This document shows positions 25,625 to 36,878 of a stretch of 64,000 bases of DNA, in pieces. Both the position numbers and the translations under genes were made by a program. The stretch covers positions 1 through 64,000 of the forward strand of contig CANJTS010000005.1 of NCBI GenBank assembly GCA_947477655.1, read 5' to 3'. The number at the start of each line of letters is the position of its first letter. Positions within the stretch are counted from its first letter, which is position 1. The DNA comes from CAILUG01 sp903844415 (lineage in GTDB: Bacteria; Pseudomonadota; Gammaproteobacteria; Pseudomonadales; Pseudohongiellaceae). The notes beneath the pieces are model-generated. The model was not told the origin of the DNA. It saw only the letters and a program-made list of their open reading frames with translations, and ran no database searches.

Positions 25625-26416
25625 TCAATTCTCGTTTATTGAAGCCGTAGAACACTGGTCTAGTAAGGCTGCCTTTAACAAGACTGCGGCCAATGCAAGA
25701 TCTTCAGGGTAAGTCACTTTGATATTATCCGCGCGTCCTTGCACCAATTTTACTGGCAGGCCCAATGCTTCTACAGCGGCAGCTTCATCGGTTACTTGCA
25801 GGCCATTGCCTATTGCTGTTTGCAGTCCATGCTGCAAAACAGAATATCGAAACATTTGAGGAGTTGCCGCCAACCACAAACCTGTACGATCAACCGTAGA
25901 CTTCACCATCTGATGTGAGTCACTTTCTTTAAGGGTTTCACGTACTGGAACTGCTAACAAGCCCCCGGTGGATTCCCCATGCAAATTGACGATTAGATTT
26001 TCTATATCAGTAGTGTGTAAACAAGGTCGCACTACATCGTGTACAAGCACCCAATCATCACCATTGGCTTCAGATTCCAGTGCCAATAACGCATTATTAA
26101 CTGAATGCATTCTTTGGTTGCCACCAGTTATTATCAGTAATTTTTCTCGCAGAGAAATAGGTAATTGCGATTCCACCAGAGGCCAACGATCATCGTCTTG
26201 AGCCAGAACTAAAACTACGCGAGTAAAACGGGAATAGGTAGCGACACGCAGTAGCGTGTGTTGCAACAACGGAAGTCCATTGACAATAGTATATTGCTTG
26301 GGCACGTCAGAATTCATCCTTATGCCACTGCCAGCTGCTGGCAGCACTAGGAAGAAACGAGCAGTGTCTTCACTGCGTACAGAAGTATTCAATCTATTGT
26401 CCGGGTTGCTCATCAA
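25625..26416 (-). CDS. ispD: 2-C-methyl-D-erythritol 4-phosphate cytidylyltransferase
   Basis: 263 residues. The nucleotidyltransferase start VLPAAGSGIRMNSDVPKQY with its Arg and Lys is intact, and HDVVRPCL and QTPQMF-like 'AATPQMFRYSVL' follow. It transfers CMP to methylerythritol phosphate. The N-terminus has an extra stretch of about 20 residues before the catalytic core, overlapping the end of ftsB by 23 bases. Confidence 0.95.
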   Translation of the reverse strand: MMSNPDNRLNTSVRSEDTARFFLVLPAAGSGIRMNSDVPKQYTIVNGLPLLQHTLLRVATYSRFTRVVLVLAQDDDRWPLVESQLPISLREKLLIITGGNQRMHSVNNALLALESEANGDDWVLVHDVVRPCLHTTDIENLIVNLHGESTGGLLAVPVRETLKESDSHQMVKSTVDRTGLWLAATPQMFRYSVLQHGLQTAIGNGLQVTDEAAAVEALGLPVKLVQGRADNIKVTYPEDLALAAVLLKAALLDQCSTASINEN

Positions 26417-26702
26417 CTATCAGATAGAAGGTTTCCCCTTCCTTGATCAACCCGAGTTCGCCACGGGCTCTTTCTTCTAAAGAATCCAGACCATTTTTAA
26501 GGTCATTAACATCTTTGAGTAAAGCCTCATTGCGATTGACTAATGTGGAATTTTTAGTGGATTGAATATCAATTTCAGTTTCCAAATGATGAATTGTTGC
26601 GACACTTCCCTCTCCTATCCATAACCGCAACTGCAAGAAAATCAGGATTAGTGACAATATCGACAGAACAATCTTCAACGCGGGTTTGGTAGTAAATTTC
26701 AT
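26394..26702 (-). CDS. ftsB: Cell division protein FtsB
   Basis: 102 residues from the ATG at 26702, the usual FtsB length. One membrane helix (about 9-27, KIVLSILSLILIFLQLRLW) is followed by a coiled coil and then 'LEERARGELGLIKEGETFY', the conserved end of FtsB. It joins FtsL and FtsQ in the inner-membrane divisome. The frame stays open upstream to 26834, but that extension overlaps eno and lacks family resemblance. eno-ftsB-ispD is the standard order. Confidence 0.92.
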   Translation of the reverse strand: MKFTTKPALKIVLSILSLILIFLQLRLWIGEGSVATIHHLETEIDIQSTKNSTLVNRNEALLKDVNDLKNGLDSLEERARGELGLIKEGETFYLIVDEQPGQ

Positions 26703-26745
26703 AACCCTTATCTGAATTCCTGAGACAATGTCTCGATAATAATTT

Positions 26746-28032
<1,287 letters not shown>

Positions 28033-28127
28033 ACAATATCCTCGTCGAGCTCTATCTGGTGCGAACTAGTTTGCATTGTTTTGGTATTAATGACGTTTGT
28101 CTGGTCATTTTTTTTCAAGGCCGCCTG

Positions 28128-29000
28128 CTAATTAATGATGAGATCAACCTGATTTTTCACTAAATTATCTAATGCTTGTAGTTGAGATAAGAAGGGTTCA
28201 AGTTTGTTGAGTGGTAAGGCACAAGGTCCATCACACAATGCCATATCAGGATTTGGGTGAGCTTCCAGAAACAAGCCGGCAATTTTTTGAGAAATGCCTG
28301 CCTTCGCTAAGGTCAAAACGTCCTGTCGTCTGCCCCCAGCACTATCCGATTTTCCGCCTGGCATCTGCAAGGCATGTGTTACATCGAACAACACAGGATA
28401 GCCAAATTGCTTCAGAATCGGAAAACCCAACATATCGACTACCAAATTGTTATAACCGAAACTGGAGCCACGTTCACACAACATAAGGCGCGAATTACCA
28501 GCTTCTTCAAATTTGCGCAGGATATGACTCATTTCACGGGGGGCCAAAAACTGTGCTTTTTTTATATTTATCATTGCTCCAGTGTTCGCTAATGCCAACA
28601 CCAGACTGGTTTGACGTGAAAGAAATGCTGGTAATTGTAAAATGTCTACGACTTCAGCGGCAGGTTGCGCTTGTTCTATTTCATGAATGTCGGTGAGAAC
28701 AGGAACCATAAATTCGCGTTTTATCCGATCTAGTATCTGCAAACCTTTAGTCAACCCTGGACCGCGAAAAGAGTTTATAGAAGAGCGATTAGCTTTATCA
28801 AATGAAGCCTTAAACACATAAGATAAGCCAAGTGCTTTGCAACAACGACTGAACTCTGCAGCAACTTGCATTGCTAGATCTTCGGACTCAAGGACATTCA
28901 TTCCACCAACGACAACCATGGGGAGATTATTTCCAAACAGGAGGTTGCCTAGCTCAAGATTTTTGTGAACAACGGGCATAATTGGATTGTTCAAGCTCAT
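28128..29000 (-). CDS. kdsA: 3-deoxy-D-manno-octulosonate 8-phosphate synthase
   Basis: 290 residues. KASFDKANRSSINSFRGPG, the VLTDIHE segment, LPAFLSRQTSL, and FDVTHALQMPGGKSDSAGGR are the standard KdsA signatures. It condenses arabinose 5-phosphate with phosphoenolpyruvate to give Kdo-8-phosphate for lipopolysaccharide. It overlaps pyrG by 4 bases and so is translationally coupled to it. Confidence 0.97.
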   Translation of the reverse strand: MSLNNPIMPVVHKNLELGNLLFGNNLPMVVVGGMNVLESEDLAMQVAAEFSRCCKALGLSYVFKASFDKANRSSINSFRGPGLTKGLQILDRIKREFMVPVLTDIHEIEQAQPAAEVVDILQLPAFLSRQTSLVLALANTGAMINIKKAQFLAPREMSHILRKFEEAGNSRLMLCERGSSFGYNNLVVDMLGFPILKQFGYPVLFDVTHALQMPGGKSDSAGGRRQDVLTLAKAGISQKIAGLFLEAHPNPDMALCDGPCALPLNKLEPFLSQLQALDNLVKNQVDLIIN

Positions 29001-30631
29001 TTTTTAGCTAGCTGACTTTGCCGAATTGCTGCTTGTACAAACCCCGTAAACAGGGGATGACCTGATCTGGGGGTGGAAGTAAATTCAGGATGAAATTGAC
29101 AACCTAGAAACCACGGATGAGATGGTAACTCAACCACTTCCATTAGATTGCCATCCATAGATTTACCTGTAAAACGCATTCCTGCCGCTTCTAACTCTTG
29201 TACATAATTGTTATTAACTTCGTAACGATGACGATGACGCTCAACAATGACATCTTTTTGGTAACATTTTTTTACCAATGAATTATCCAGCAATCGACAT
29301 TGTTGACCACCCAAACGCATAGTGCCACCTAGGTCAGAATTTTCATTGCGTATTTCAGTACCACCAATGTTATTTGTCCATTCGGTAATCATAGCGATAA
29401 CCGGGTGAGGGGTTTCTTTGTTGATTTCAGTGGTATGTGCTTGAAATAAGTTGAGTACATTGCGTGCATATTCGATCACTGCAATTTGTAAACCAAGACA
29501 AATCCCAAGGTAAGGAATGCTATTAACGCGGGCGTAGTTGACAGCGCTAATCATGCCGTTGATCCCACGCTCACCAAATCCACCCGGCACAACAATAGCA
29601 TCAACTCCAGCCAGCGCAGCTAGACCATTAGATTCAAGGGTAGTGGAATCGATGTAACGGAAGTTTACTGTTGTACGAGTTCGTATCCCGGCATGTTTTA
29701 TTGCTTCTATCAGGGATTTATAGGCATCTAGTAATTCCATGTATTTTCCAACCATTGCGATTGTGACTTGCCGCTCAGGATTCAACACAGCATCTACAAC
29801 ACGTTGCCACTCACTGAGATCAGCCTCATGGCAGATGAGGCCAAAACGTTTCACTATGATTTCATCAAGGCCAGATTCGTGTAACAGTAGGGGTGCAGAA
29901 TAAATGGTAGCAGTGTCCTGCAAGGAAACTACAGCTTGTAATTCAACATTGGTAAAAAGTGATATTTTGCGTAGGGCTGATTCTGGAATCTCGTGATCAG
30001 AACGGCAAACAAGAATGTCTGGCTGAATACCGATGGAACGTAGATCGCGTACAGAATGCTGGGTGGGTTTGGTTTTTGTTTCTCCTGCTGTTGATATGTA
30101 CGGCACCAAGGTCAAATGCAAGAACAGAGCATTTCCAGAGCCGAGCTCCACTTTCATTTGACGCACAGCTTCAAGGAATGGTTGGGATTCTATATCACCA
30201 ACGGTGCCACCTATTTCAACTAGAGCCACATCGGCATCACCAGCACCAGCAATCACTCTAGCTTTTATTTCATCAGTAATGTGAGGAATGACCTGTATAG
30301 TGGCTCCAAGGTAATCGCCGCGACGCTCCTTTTTAATTACTTCGTCATAGATTCGACCTGCAGTAAAATTATTGCGGTGGGTCATGGTTGTATTGATAAA
30401 ACGCTCATAGTGACCAAGGTCAAGATCGGTTTCAGCGCCGTCTTCAGTTACATAAACTTCACCATGCTGGAAAGGACTCATGGTGCCAGGATCTACATTG
30501 ATGTAGGGGTCTAGTTTGAGCATGGTCACTTTAAGACCACGTGCTTCGAGAATCGCAGCGAGAGAGGCTGAAGTGATGCCCTTGCCGAGGGAAGAAACAA
30601 CACCACCTGTGATAAAAATATAATGCGTCAT
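28997..30631 (-). CDS. pyrG: CTP synthase
   Basis: 544 residues, the usual length. The N-terminal synthetase domain begins IFITGGVVSSLGKGITSASL with its P-loop and has VTEDGAETDLDLGHYERF. The glutaminase domain (from about 290) has the nucleophile Cys in YLGICLGLQ and the His-Glu pair in FHPEF. Converts UTP to CTP with glutamine. CTP is the nucleotide donor for IspD and CdsA in this same block. pyrG precedes kdsA-eno as in related genomes. Confidence 0.98.
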   Translation of the reverse strand: MTHYIFITGGVVSSLGKGITSASLAAILEARGLKVTMLKLDPYINVDPGTMSPFQHGEVYVTEDGAETDLDLGHYERFINTTMTHRNNFTAGRIYDEVIKKERRGDYLGATIQVIPHITDEIKARVIAGAGDADVALVEIGGTVGDIESQPFLEAVRQMKVELGSGNALFLHLTLVPYISTAGETKTKPTQHSVRDLRSIGIQPDILVCRSDHEIPESALRKISLFTNVELQAVVSLQDTATIYSAPLLLHESGLDEIIVKRFGLICHEADLSEWQRVVDAVLNPERQVTIAMVGKYMELLDAYKSLIEAIKHAGIRTRTTVNFRYIDSTTLESNGLAALAGVDAIVVPGGFGERGINGMISAVNYARVNSIPYLGICLGLQIAVIEYARNVLNLFQAHTTEINKETPHPVIAMITEWTNNIGGTEIRNENSDLGGTMRLGGQQCRLLDNSLVKKCYQKDVIVERHRHRYEVNNNYVQELEAAGMRFTGKSMDGNLMEVVELPSHPWFLGCQFHPEFTSTPRSGHPLFTGFVQAAIRQSQLAKK

Positions 30632-30701
30632 TAACAGCCCATCTGTCTTTAAAATAGAATTTAAAAAGGAATTTGATGGGTGATCAGATTAACAGAGACA
30701 C

Positions 30702-32105
30702 CTAATATCCACAATGTAATTCTGACCGTCGCCATTCTATATGCCAGCCATTTTCAGTGGTTGGTCGTGTGTTATTGTCACACATGAAAAGATCAGCGAC
30801 TGCTATTAATTTATTGCCTGAATATAGCAAAGGAATAAGTTCACGCAACCATGGAGGCACGGATTTTTCCTGCAAGATTTTTTTTAATGAACGAGTGGGT
30901 CTATTTCTTAATTGGATCAACTCCCCCCCACGACGAAAACATACCCGCAAAGTAGCAGGAGGAAAATCTGTAGGGGGAGAATTACCAGGTAAAGCTGCCA
31001 CAATATGTAAAGACCCAAGTGGAAATGGTAACTGCAAGCTTTTGCTAGTCTCCCACAGCATCTCAGCAGGCGGTACTGGTAATGGCTTTAGCAAATATAA
31101 AAAACCCTGGTATCTACGTAATCCAATCCGTGCCAACTCTTTGCCCCAGTAGACTTGTGGATCAGCATCTTTAGTAGCTGGTATAACCTCATCGACAATT
31201 CGGTATAGTGATTTGTATCCAGGAGTGGCGCAGCCCATTTCCAACTGCAAAGTGGCTATCCAATAACGTATTAAATTTCGCTGTCTGGATTTTGACAAGG
31301 ATGTCAGCAAACTTATTTGTAAACGGTTTCGGTAGGGACCTGTTGCATCAGTCAGATCCTGCGCTGCGAGCTCTTCCAGTAGAGTGTCTGCTTCGTCACA
31401 AAGCAGAGCAGTTCGTATGATATTTTCAGCCAAACCAGGCCAGCGAATACGAAGTGTTGGGATAATATTTTGACGTAAAAAGTTACGGTCGTAGTGTTGA
31501 TCTAGATTACTTTTATCCTCAATCCATTGTAAATTATTTCGAGATGCGTATTCGAACAATTTTGTACGAGTATGGTGAAGCATAGGCCTAAGCAGTTGCC
31601 CTTCACCACAAGGACGCTGCACAGGCATTCCTGCCAGACCTTTGCAACCACTGCCACGAATAAGTCTAAATAAGACGGTTTCTACTTGATCATCCTGATG
31701 TTGAGCCAGTAATAACAGGTCACCGCGTCGCAGAATCCCAACAAAAGCTGCATAACGAGCAGATCGCGCAGATTCTTCAGGACTCTCATTTCCTAGCAAA
31801 TTGACATGCACTGGTAGAATCTTGAGAGGAACCTGCAATAATTCGCATACAGACAAACAGTGAATTTCCCATGCTACCGCAGAAATTTGTAGGCCGTGAT
31901 TAATATGGACCACATGTATTTCAGGAAATAAAGCGACTGAATTACGCAATGAACACAACAGATGTACCAAAACCGTAGAGTCCATACCGCCACTGAAACC
32001 TATAACTATTCTGTTGGCTTGCAGCAGTTGCGGGTGTTCTTTCAGCAGGTGTAAGGGCTGCAGAAGTGAAGATTGGTTAGGGTCTATGTTAACGGGGTTT
32101 ACCAT
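30702..32105 (-). CDS. tilS: tRNA(Ile)-lysidine synthetase
   Basis: 467 residues. The PP-loop SGGMDS (residues 38-43) near the N-terminus and LAQHQDDQVETVLFRLIRGS match TilS, and the C-terminal domain has 'LRVCFRRGGELIQ' and 'KKILQEKSVPPWLRELIPLL'. It places lysidine on the CAU anticodon of a tRNA-Ile so that it reads AUA. It overlaps the end of accA by 17 bases. Confidence 0.95.
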   Translation of the reverse strand: MVNPVNIDPNQSSLLQPLHLLKEHPQLLQANRIVIGFSGGMDSTVLVHLLCSLRNSVALFPEIHVVHINHGLQISAVAWEIHCLSVCELLQVPLKILPVHVNLLGNESPEESARSARYAAFVGILRRGDLLLLAQHQDDQVETVLFRLIRGSGCKGLAGMPVQRPCGEGQLLRPMLHHTRTKLFEYASRNNLQWIEDKSNLDQHYDRNFLRQNIIPTLRIRWPGLAENIIRTALLCDEADTLLEELAAQDLTDATGPYRNRLQISLLTSLSKSRQRNLIRYWIATLQLEMGCATPGYKSLYRIVDEVIPATKDADPQVYWGKELARIGLRRYQGFLYLLKPLPVPPAEMLWETSKSLQLPFPLGSLHIVAALPGNSPPTDFPPATLRVCFRRGGELIQLRNRPTRSLKKILQEKSVPPWLRELIPLLYSGNKLIAVADLFMCDNNTRPTTENGWHIEWRRSELHCGY

Positions 32106-33042
32106 GGCTCATCAGGCGACGATAGCGACGCTCCAGTAATTCATCAATTGCCATATGCTGGAAATGATCCACCTGCTGAAGCAGATTAGATTTGAGGCGC
32201 GCCGCCATCTCCTCCATATTACGGTGGGCACCGCCTAGTGGCTCCTTAATAGTTAAATCCACAATACCCAGCTCTTCTAGTCGGGTTGAAGTAACACCCA
32301 TAGCTTCAGCTGCTGCTGCTTTAAAATCAGCAGATTTCCATAAAATAGTGGCACAGCCCTCAGGAGAAATAACAAAATAAGTAGAATATTGCAGCATATT
32401 CAAGTGATCACATACACCTATAGCAATGGCACCACCGGAATTTCCTTCGCCAGTTACTGTAGCAATTATTGGCGTTTGAAGTCTGGACATAAGAGCAAGA
32501 TTTTCAGCAATGGATTCGTTTATTCCACGAGCTTCAGAATCTACACCAGGATAAGCGCCAGGTGTATCAATAAATGTTAAGACTGGCATTTTGTAACGCT
32601 CAGCCATTAACATTAATCGACGAGCCTTACGATAACCTTCTGGTTTGGGCATGCCAAAATTACGTCGTACTTTTTCTTTCGTAGTACGACCTTTCTGATG
32701 CCCTATAATCATTACTGGAATATTATCAAGGTAAGCGACACCACCTATCAAGGCTGAGTCATCTGCAAATAAACGGTCACCATGAAGTTCGTCAAAATCA
32801 TTGAAAACAAGGCGAATATAATCCTCGGTATAGGGGCGTAGAGGATGTCGTGCCAACAAAGAAATTTGCCAAGGTGTAAGTGAAGAAAAAATCTTTTCTG
32901 TTAACTTGATGCTTTTGTCTTTCAACTTGGTGATTTCATCGCCGATGTTAAGTTTATTATCAGCACCTACTAGACGAAGCTCGTTGATCTTGCCTTCAAG
33001 ATCAGCAATTGGTTGTTCAAACTCGAGATAATTAGGATTCAT
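32089..33042 (-). CDS. accA: Acetyl-CoA carboxylase carboxyltransferase alpha subunit
   Basis: 317 residues. It starts MNPNYLEFEQPIADLEGKIN, as AccA does, and has the crotonase-like core with GHQKGR and FIDTPGAYPGVDSEARG, then GEGNSGGAIAIGV. With AccD it transfers the carboxyl group from biotin to acetyl-CoA, giving the malonyl-CoA used by FabD. It lies 13 bases downstream of dnaE. accD is not in the window. Confidence 0.98.
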   Translation of the reverse strand: MNPNYLEFEQPIADLEGKINELRLVGADNKLNIGDEITKLKDKSIKLTEKIFSSLTPWQISLLARHPLRPYTEDYIRLVFNDFDELHGDRLFADDSALIGGVAYLDNIPVMIIGHQKGRTTKEKVRRNFGMPKPEGYRKARRLMLMAERYKMPVLTFIDTPGAYPGVDSEARGINESIAENLALMSRLQTPIIATVTGEGNSGGAIAIGVCDHLNMLQYSTYFVISPEGCATILWKSADFKAAAAEAMGVTSTRLEELGIVDLTIKEPLGGAHRNMEEMAARLKSNLLQQVDHFQHMAIDELLERRYRRLMSHGKPR

Positions 33043-33055
33043 AACTTCTACTTCA

Positions 33056-36000
33056 TCAATAATTCAACACAATATTGTCCGCACCATAAAGTTCGCGAAT
33101 TTGGTGCAGCATGAATTCATCTGGAAACACACGCCAGCGTTTCCCCATCACGATACTTCCTTTTACTCCTTCTTTTTGATAGTTAATGACGACAGAACAT
33201 CCTGTGCCAGTATTAACTTCTTCAGTTTTTTTTAGTTTTATGGGAGGGGAATAAATCTTATTTTGCTTTCGGTAGTCAGAATCGTTAGACATTGCTTCTG
33301 AATTGACGAGAGGCGCTGATTGCAGGCATTTTACTGATAATAATGCTTGCAAAGAGGCAAGAGATTTTACAGGCAAATTATCGTGATGCAAGTTAAGAGT
33401 TATGCCTCGGGCATAAAAACAGCGGGCTTGATCCAGACTTTTTATTTGCCTTACTTTTACTTGTAACTGGCCATTACCATTGTATTCATCTAGTACAACT
33501 ACACCTTCAACAATTACAACATTATCGATTAGTAACAGATCTTTACTATTTAGATACAACTCTCCAAACATACTGACTTCTATACGAGCACTGCGGTCAT
33601 CCAGTGTCAATATCGTGATAGTGTCACCACCACGTTTGCTTATAATAGTACGGATTTCATGGATGATTCCACCGATTAACTGTAACCCTTTTTCTGGTTT
33701 CAGATTATTAATAATATTTTTAGTTATCACGGCAAGCTCTGGCAAATATTCAGCGACAGGATGACCGGATAAATACAAACCCAGAGTTTGTTTTTCTTCT
33801 TGTAAGCGTCGTTTCTCACTAAAAGGACGAACTTTACGAAAATTGTAATAAACATCTGCTGAATCTGCGTCATGGACTATTTCTCCAAACAGATCAAGCA
33901 CACCACTGACTGCCGCCCTGCTATTTTGTTCGGCTGTTTTGACCGCTTCACTCATACACGCTAACAATATTGCCCTGTCGGCGCCAAAACTATCAAAAGC
34001 TCCAGAACGTATCAGGGCTTCTAGTGCGCGTTTGTTCACAGCGCCTAAATCGACTCGTTTACAAAAATCAAAAAGATGTTGGAACGGTCCAGACGCTTCG
34101 CGAACTTGTATTAAATTATCGACAGGGCCTTCACCTAATCCTTTTATTGCTCCCAGACCATAGTTAATCTGACCTGTAGAATTCACAGTAAAAGCAAAAC
34201 GCCCAATATTGACATCGGGGGGTAAGACTTCGAGTCCCATACGTCGAGATTCTTCCACCATAATTACAATCTTGTCTGTGTTGTGCATGTCAGCAGAAAG
34301 CACAGCAGCCATAAAATGAGCTGGGTAATAACACTTCAGCCATGCTGTTTGATAGGACACCAGAGCATAGGCCGCTGAATGAGACTTGTTGAAACCATAG
34401 TCTGCGAATCTTTCCATCAGACTAAAAATGTTACTTGCTGTAATAGCGTGAATGCCTTTTGCAGCAGCACCAGCTTCGAAAAAAATTCGCTGCTCCTGCA
34501 TAACATCAGCTTTTTTCTTGCCCATTGCACGGCGTAATTCATCAGCTCCACCTAGGCTATAGCTTGCCAGTACCTGGGCTATTTGCATGACTTGTTCCTG
34601 ATAAAGAATAACCCCATAGGTGTTTTTCAATACCGGTTCTAGATCGGGATGAGGAAAACTGACTTGTTTTCGGCCATGTTTACGATCAATAAAATCATCC
34701 ACCATGCCAGAGCCCAAAGGACCAGGACGAAACAAAGCCACTAACGCAATGATGTCTTCGAAATTGCTGGGTCTAAGACGTTTGATCAAGTCCTTCATGC
34801 CGCGTGATTCCAACTGAAAAATAGCCGTGGTTTCACCTTTTTCAAGCATGTTAAACACTTTTGGATCATTAAGCGGAATGGCTGTAATATCGATTGGAGT
34901 TACTTTTTCTTTGCTATATATGGCCTCTGCGTTAAGCATTTTTACTGTCCAGTCGATGATGGTCAGTGTACGCAAACCCAGAAAATCGAATTTAACCAGC
35001 CCGGCACTCTCGACATCATTTTTGTCATATTGAGTTACCAAATTCCCCCCGCTTTCATCACAATAAAGGGGCGTGAAATCAATGAGCTTGGTGGGTGAAA
35101 TTACAACTCCTCCTGCATGTTTACCTACATTTTTAACCAAACCCTCCAACTGACATGCCATTTCCATGATTTCCTGTGCCTCTTCACTGCTGGCCAGAAA
35201 CTCGTTCAATTGGGGTTCAATTTGGCGAGCTTTTTCCAAAGTCATGTCCGGTTCAAATGGAATGAGCTTGGAAAGTTTGTCAGCCAATGCATAAGACTTA
35301 CCCTGCACCCGTCCAACATCTCGAATTACTGCCTTAGCTGCCATAGTGCCAAAGGTAATAATTTGTGACACAGAGTCATGACCGTACAGATTTGCTACGT
35401 GTTCTATTACACGATCTCGTCCATCCATGCAGAAATCCACATCAAAATCAGGTAATGATCCACGTTCAGGATTCAGAAACCTTTCAAACAACAAATCATA
35501 TTGCAGTGGATCGATGTCAGTTATTTTTAGGACATAAGCAACCAGAGAGCCAGCACCAGAGCCTCGTCCAGGTCCGACCGGAATATCATTGTCTTTAGCC
35601 CATTGGATAAATTCCATGACGATAAGGAAATACCCAGAGAACCCCATCTGATTGATTATTTGCAGCTCAAAATCGAGACGTTGCTGATATGTATTTTGAA
35701 TTGTTAAAAATTCCGAGTGCTCCTGATGCTTAAGTTTGGCTAGTCGCTGCTGCAGACCCTGTACACTAAGCTGACGAAAGAAATCTTCTAGAGTTAGGCC
35801 AGACGGCACTGGATAATTTGGCAGAAAAGGCTTGCCAAGTTCGAGCTCTAAATTGCAACGCATGGCAATCTGTACAGAATTTTCCAATGCTTCGGGTAAA
35901 TCGCTGAACAGTTCTTGCATTTCTTCTGGACTGCGCAAATATTGCTGATCTGAATACAAATGTGGGCGCCTTGGATCATCTAGTGTGCGGCGATCTTTGA

Positions 36001-36658
36001 TACAAACTCTAGCTTCGTGAGCTTCGAATTCATCTGCCTTCAAAAAACGAACATCGTTGGTAGCAACTACTGGGCATCCTGCTAACAATGCCAACCCCAC
36101 TGCCCTTTTGACGTGTTCTACATCTCCGGTACGCCCAGTTCTTTGCAACTCAAGATAGTAAGAATCAGGGAATAAAGCTTGCCAAGCCTGCAATTGCTGT
36201 TGGGCTAGTTCTAAATTATTTGCTATCAAGGCTAAGCCCACATCACCACGATTTGCACCGGACAAGGCAATGAGTCCTGTGGTGAGCCCTTTAAGCCAGC
36301 TACGTTTAATGGTTACATTGCCACGGTATTGCCCCTTTTGATGCGCAAGTGAAATGAGTTTGATTAGGTTGCGGTATCCTGTCTGATCCTTGACCAATAA
36401 CACTAGGAGTGAAATTTGTTCAGGGTTGTGATCCTCTACAATCATCACATCGCAACCACAGATGGGCTTAATACCAGCAGCATTCGCAGCTTTATAAAAC
36501 TTAATTAAGGCATAAAAATTAACTTGGTCTGTGAGCGCAACTGCAGGCATACCTTGATTTGCAACAGTTTCAGTTAACGAATCAATTCGAATCAAGCTAT
36601 CAACAACCGAATATTCGGAATGCAAATGTAAATGCACAAATGAGGGTAAGGACGACAT
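33056..36658 (-). CDS. dnaE: DNA polymerase III alpha subunit
   Basis: 1200 residues, near the usual 1160-1180. A PHP domain opens the protein (FVHLHLHSEYSVVDSLI), the polymerase core has GPGRGSGAGSLVAY and the catalytic PDFDVDFCMDGRDRV (around residues 400-412), with the third Asp further on in 'AGLVKFDFLGLRTL'. A helix-hairpin-helix, OB-fold and tau-binding tail follow. It is the main replicative polymerase, associated with the clamp loader that includes HolB in this window. Confidence 0.98.
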   Translation of the reverse strand: MSSLPSFVHLHLHSEYSVVDSLIRIDSLTETVANQGMPAVALTDQVNFYALIKFYKAANAAGIKPICGCDVMIVEDHNPEQISLLVLLVKDQTGYRNLIKLISLAHQKGQYRGNVTIKRSWLKGLTTGLIALSGANRGDVGLALIANNLELAQQQLQAWQALFPDSYYLELQRTGRTGDVEHVKRAVGLALLAGCPVVATNDVRFLKADEFEAHEARVCIKDRRTLDDPRRPHLYSDQQYLRSPEEMQELFSDLPEALENSVQIAMRCNLELELGKPFLPNYPVPSGLTLEDFFRQLSVQGLQQRLAKLKHQEHSEFLTIQNTYQQRLDFELQIINQMGFSGYFLIVMEFIQWAKDNDIPVGPGRGSGAGSLVAYVLKITDIDPLQYDLLFERFLNPERGSLPDFDVDFCMDGRDRVIEHVANLYGHDSVSQIITFGTMAAKAVIRDVGRVQGKSYALADKLSKLIPFEPDMTLEKARQIEPQLNEFLASSEEAQEIMEMACQLEGLVKNVGKHAGGVVISPTKLIDFTPLYCDESGGNLVTQYDKNDVESAGLVKFDFLGLRTLTIIDWTVKMLNAEAIYSKEKVTPIDITAIPLNDPKVFNMLEKGETTAIFQLESRGMKDLIKRLRPSNFEDIIALVALFRPGPLGSGMVDDFIDRKHGRKQVSFPHPDLEPVLKNTYGVILYQEQVMQIAQVLASYSLGGADELRRAMGKKKADVMQEQRIFFEAGAAAKGIHAITASNIFSLMERFADYGFNKSHSAAYALVSYQTAWLKCYYPAHFMAAVLSADMHNTDKIVIMVEESRRMGLEVLPPDVNIGRFAFTVNSTGQINYGLGAIKGLGEGPVDNLIQVREASGPFQHLFDFCKRVDLGAVNKRALEALIRSGAFDSFGADRAILLACMSEAVKTAEQNSRAAVSGVLDLFGEIVHDADSADVYYNFRKVRPFSEKRRLQEEKQTLGLYLSGHPVAEYLPELAVITKNIINNLKPEKGLQLIGGIIHEIRTIISKRGGDTITILTLDDRSARIEVSMFGELYLNSKDLLLIDNVVIVEGVVVLDEYNGNGQLQVKVRQIKSLDQARCFYARGITLNLHHDNLPVKSLASLQALLSVKCLQSAPLVNSEAMSNDSDYRKQNKIYSPPIKLKKTEEVNTGTGCSVVINYQKEGVKGSIVMGKRWRVFPDEFMLHQIRELYGADNIVLNY

Positions 36659-36878
36659 GGCTTGTGGAAATCGCTTAAAGAATAATCTTTTTGGATTTTA
36701 ACGACTACACAATGGTAATGACAGCCACTCTGCGGTTCTTCAATGGGTATTTCTAGCCCTATTTTCGAATACAGATTAAGCTTTTTTCTCTAACCTTGCC
36801 CGAATGAACTGTGCTATCTTAAGAGGAAGTAAAGTTATACGTTATTTTTTCACTTTTGAAACCAACCGATTGATAGTT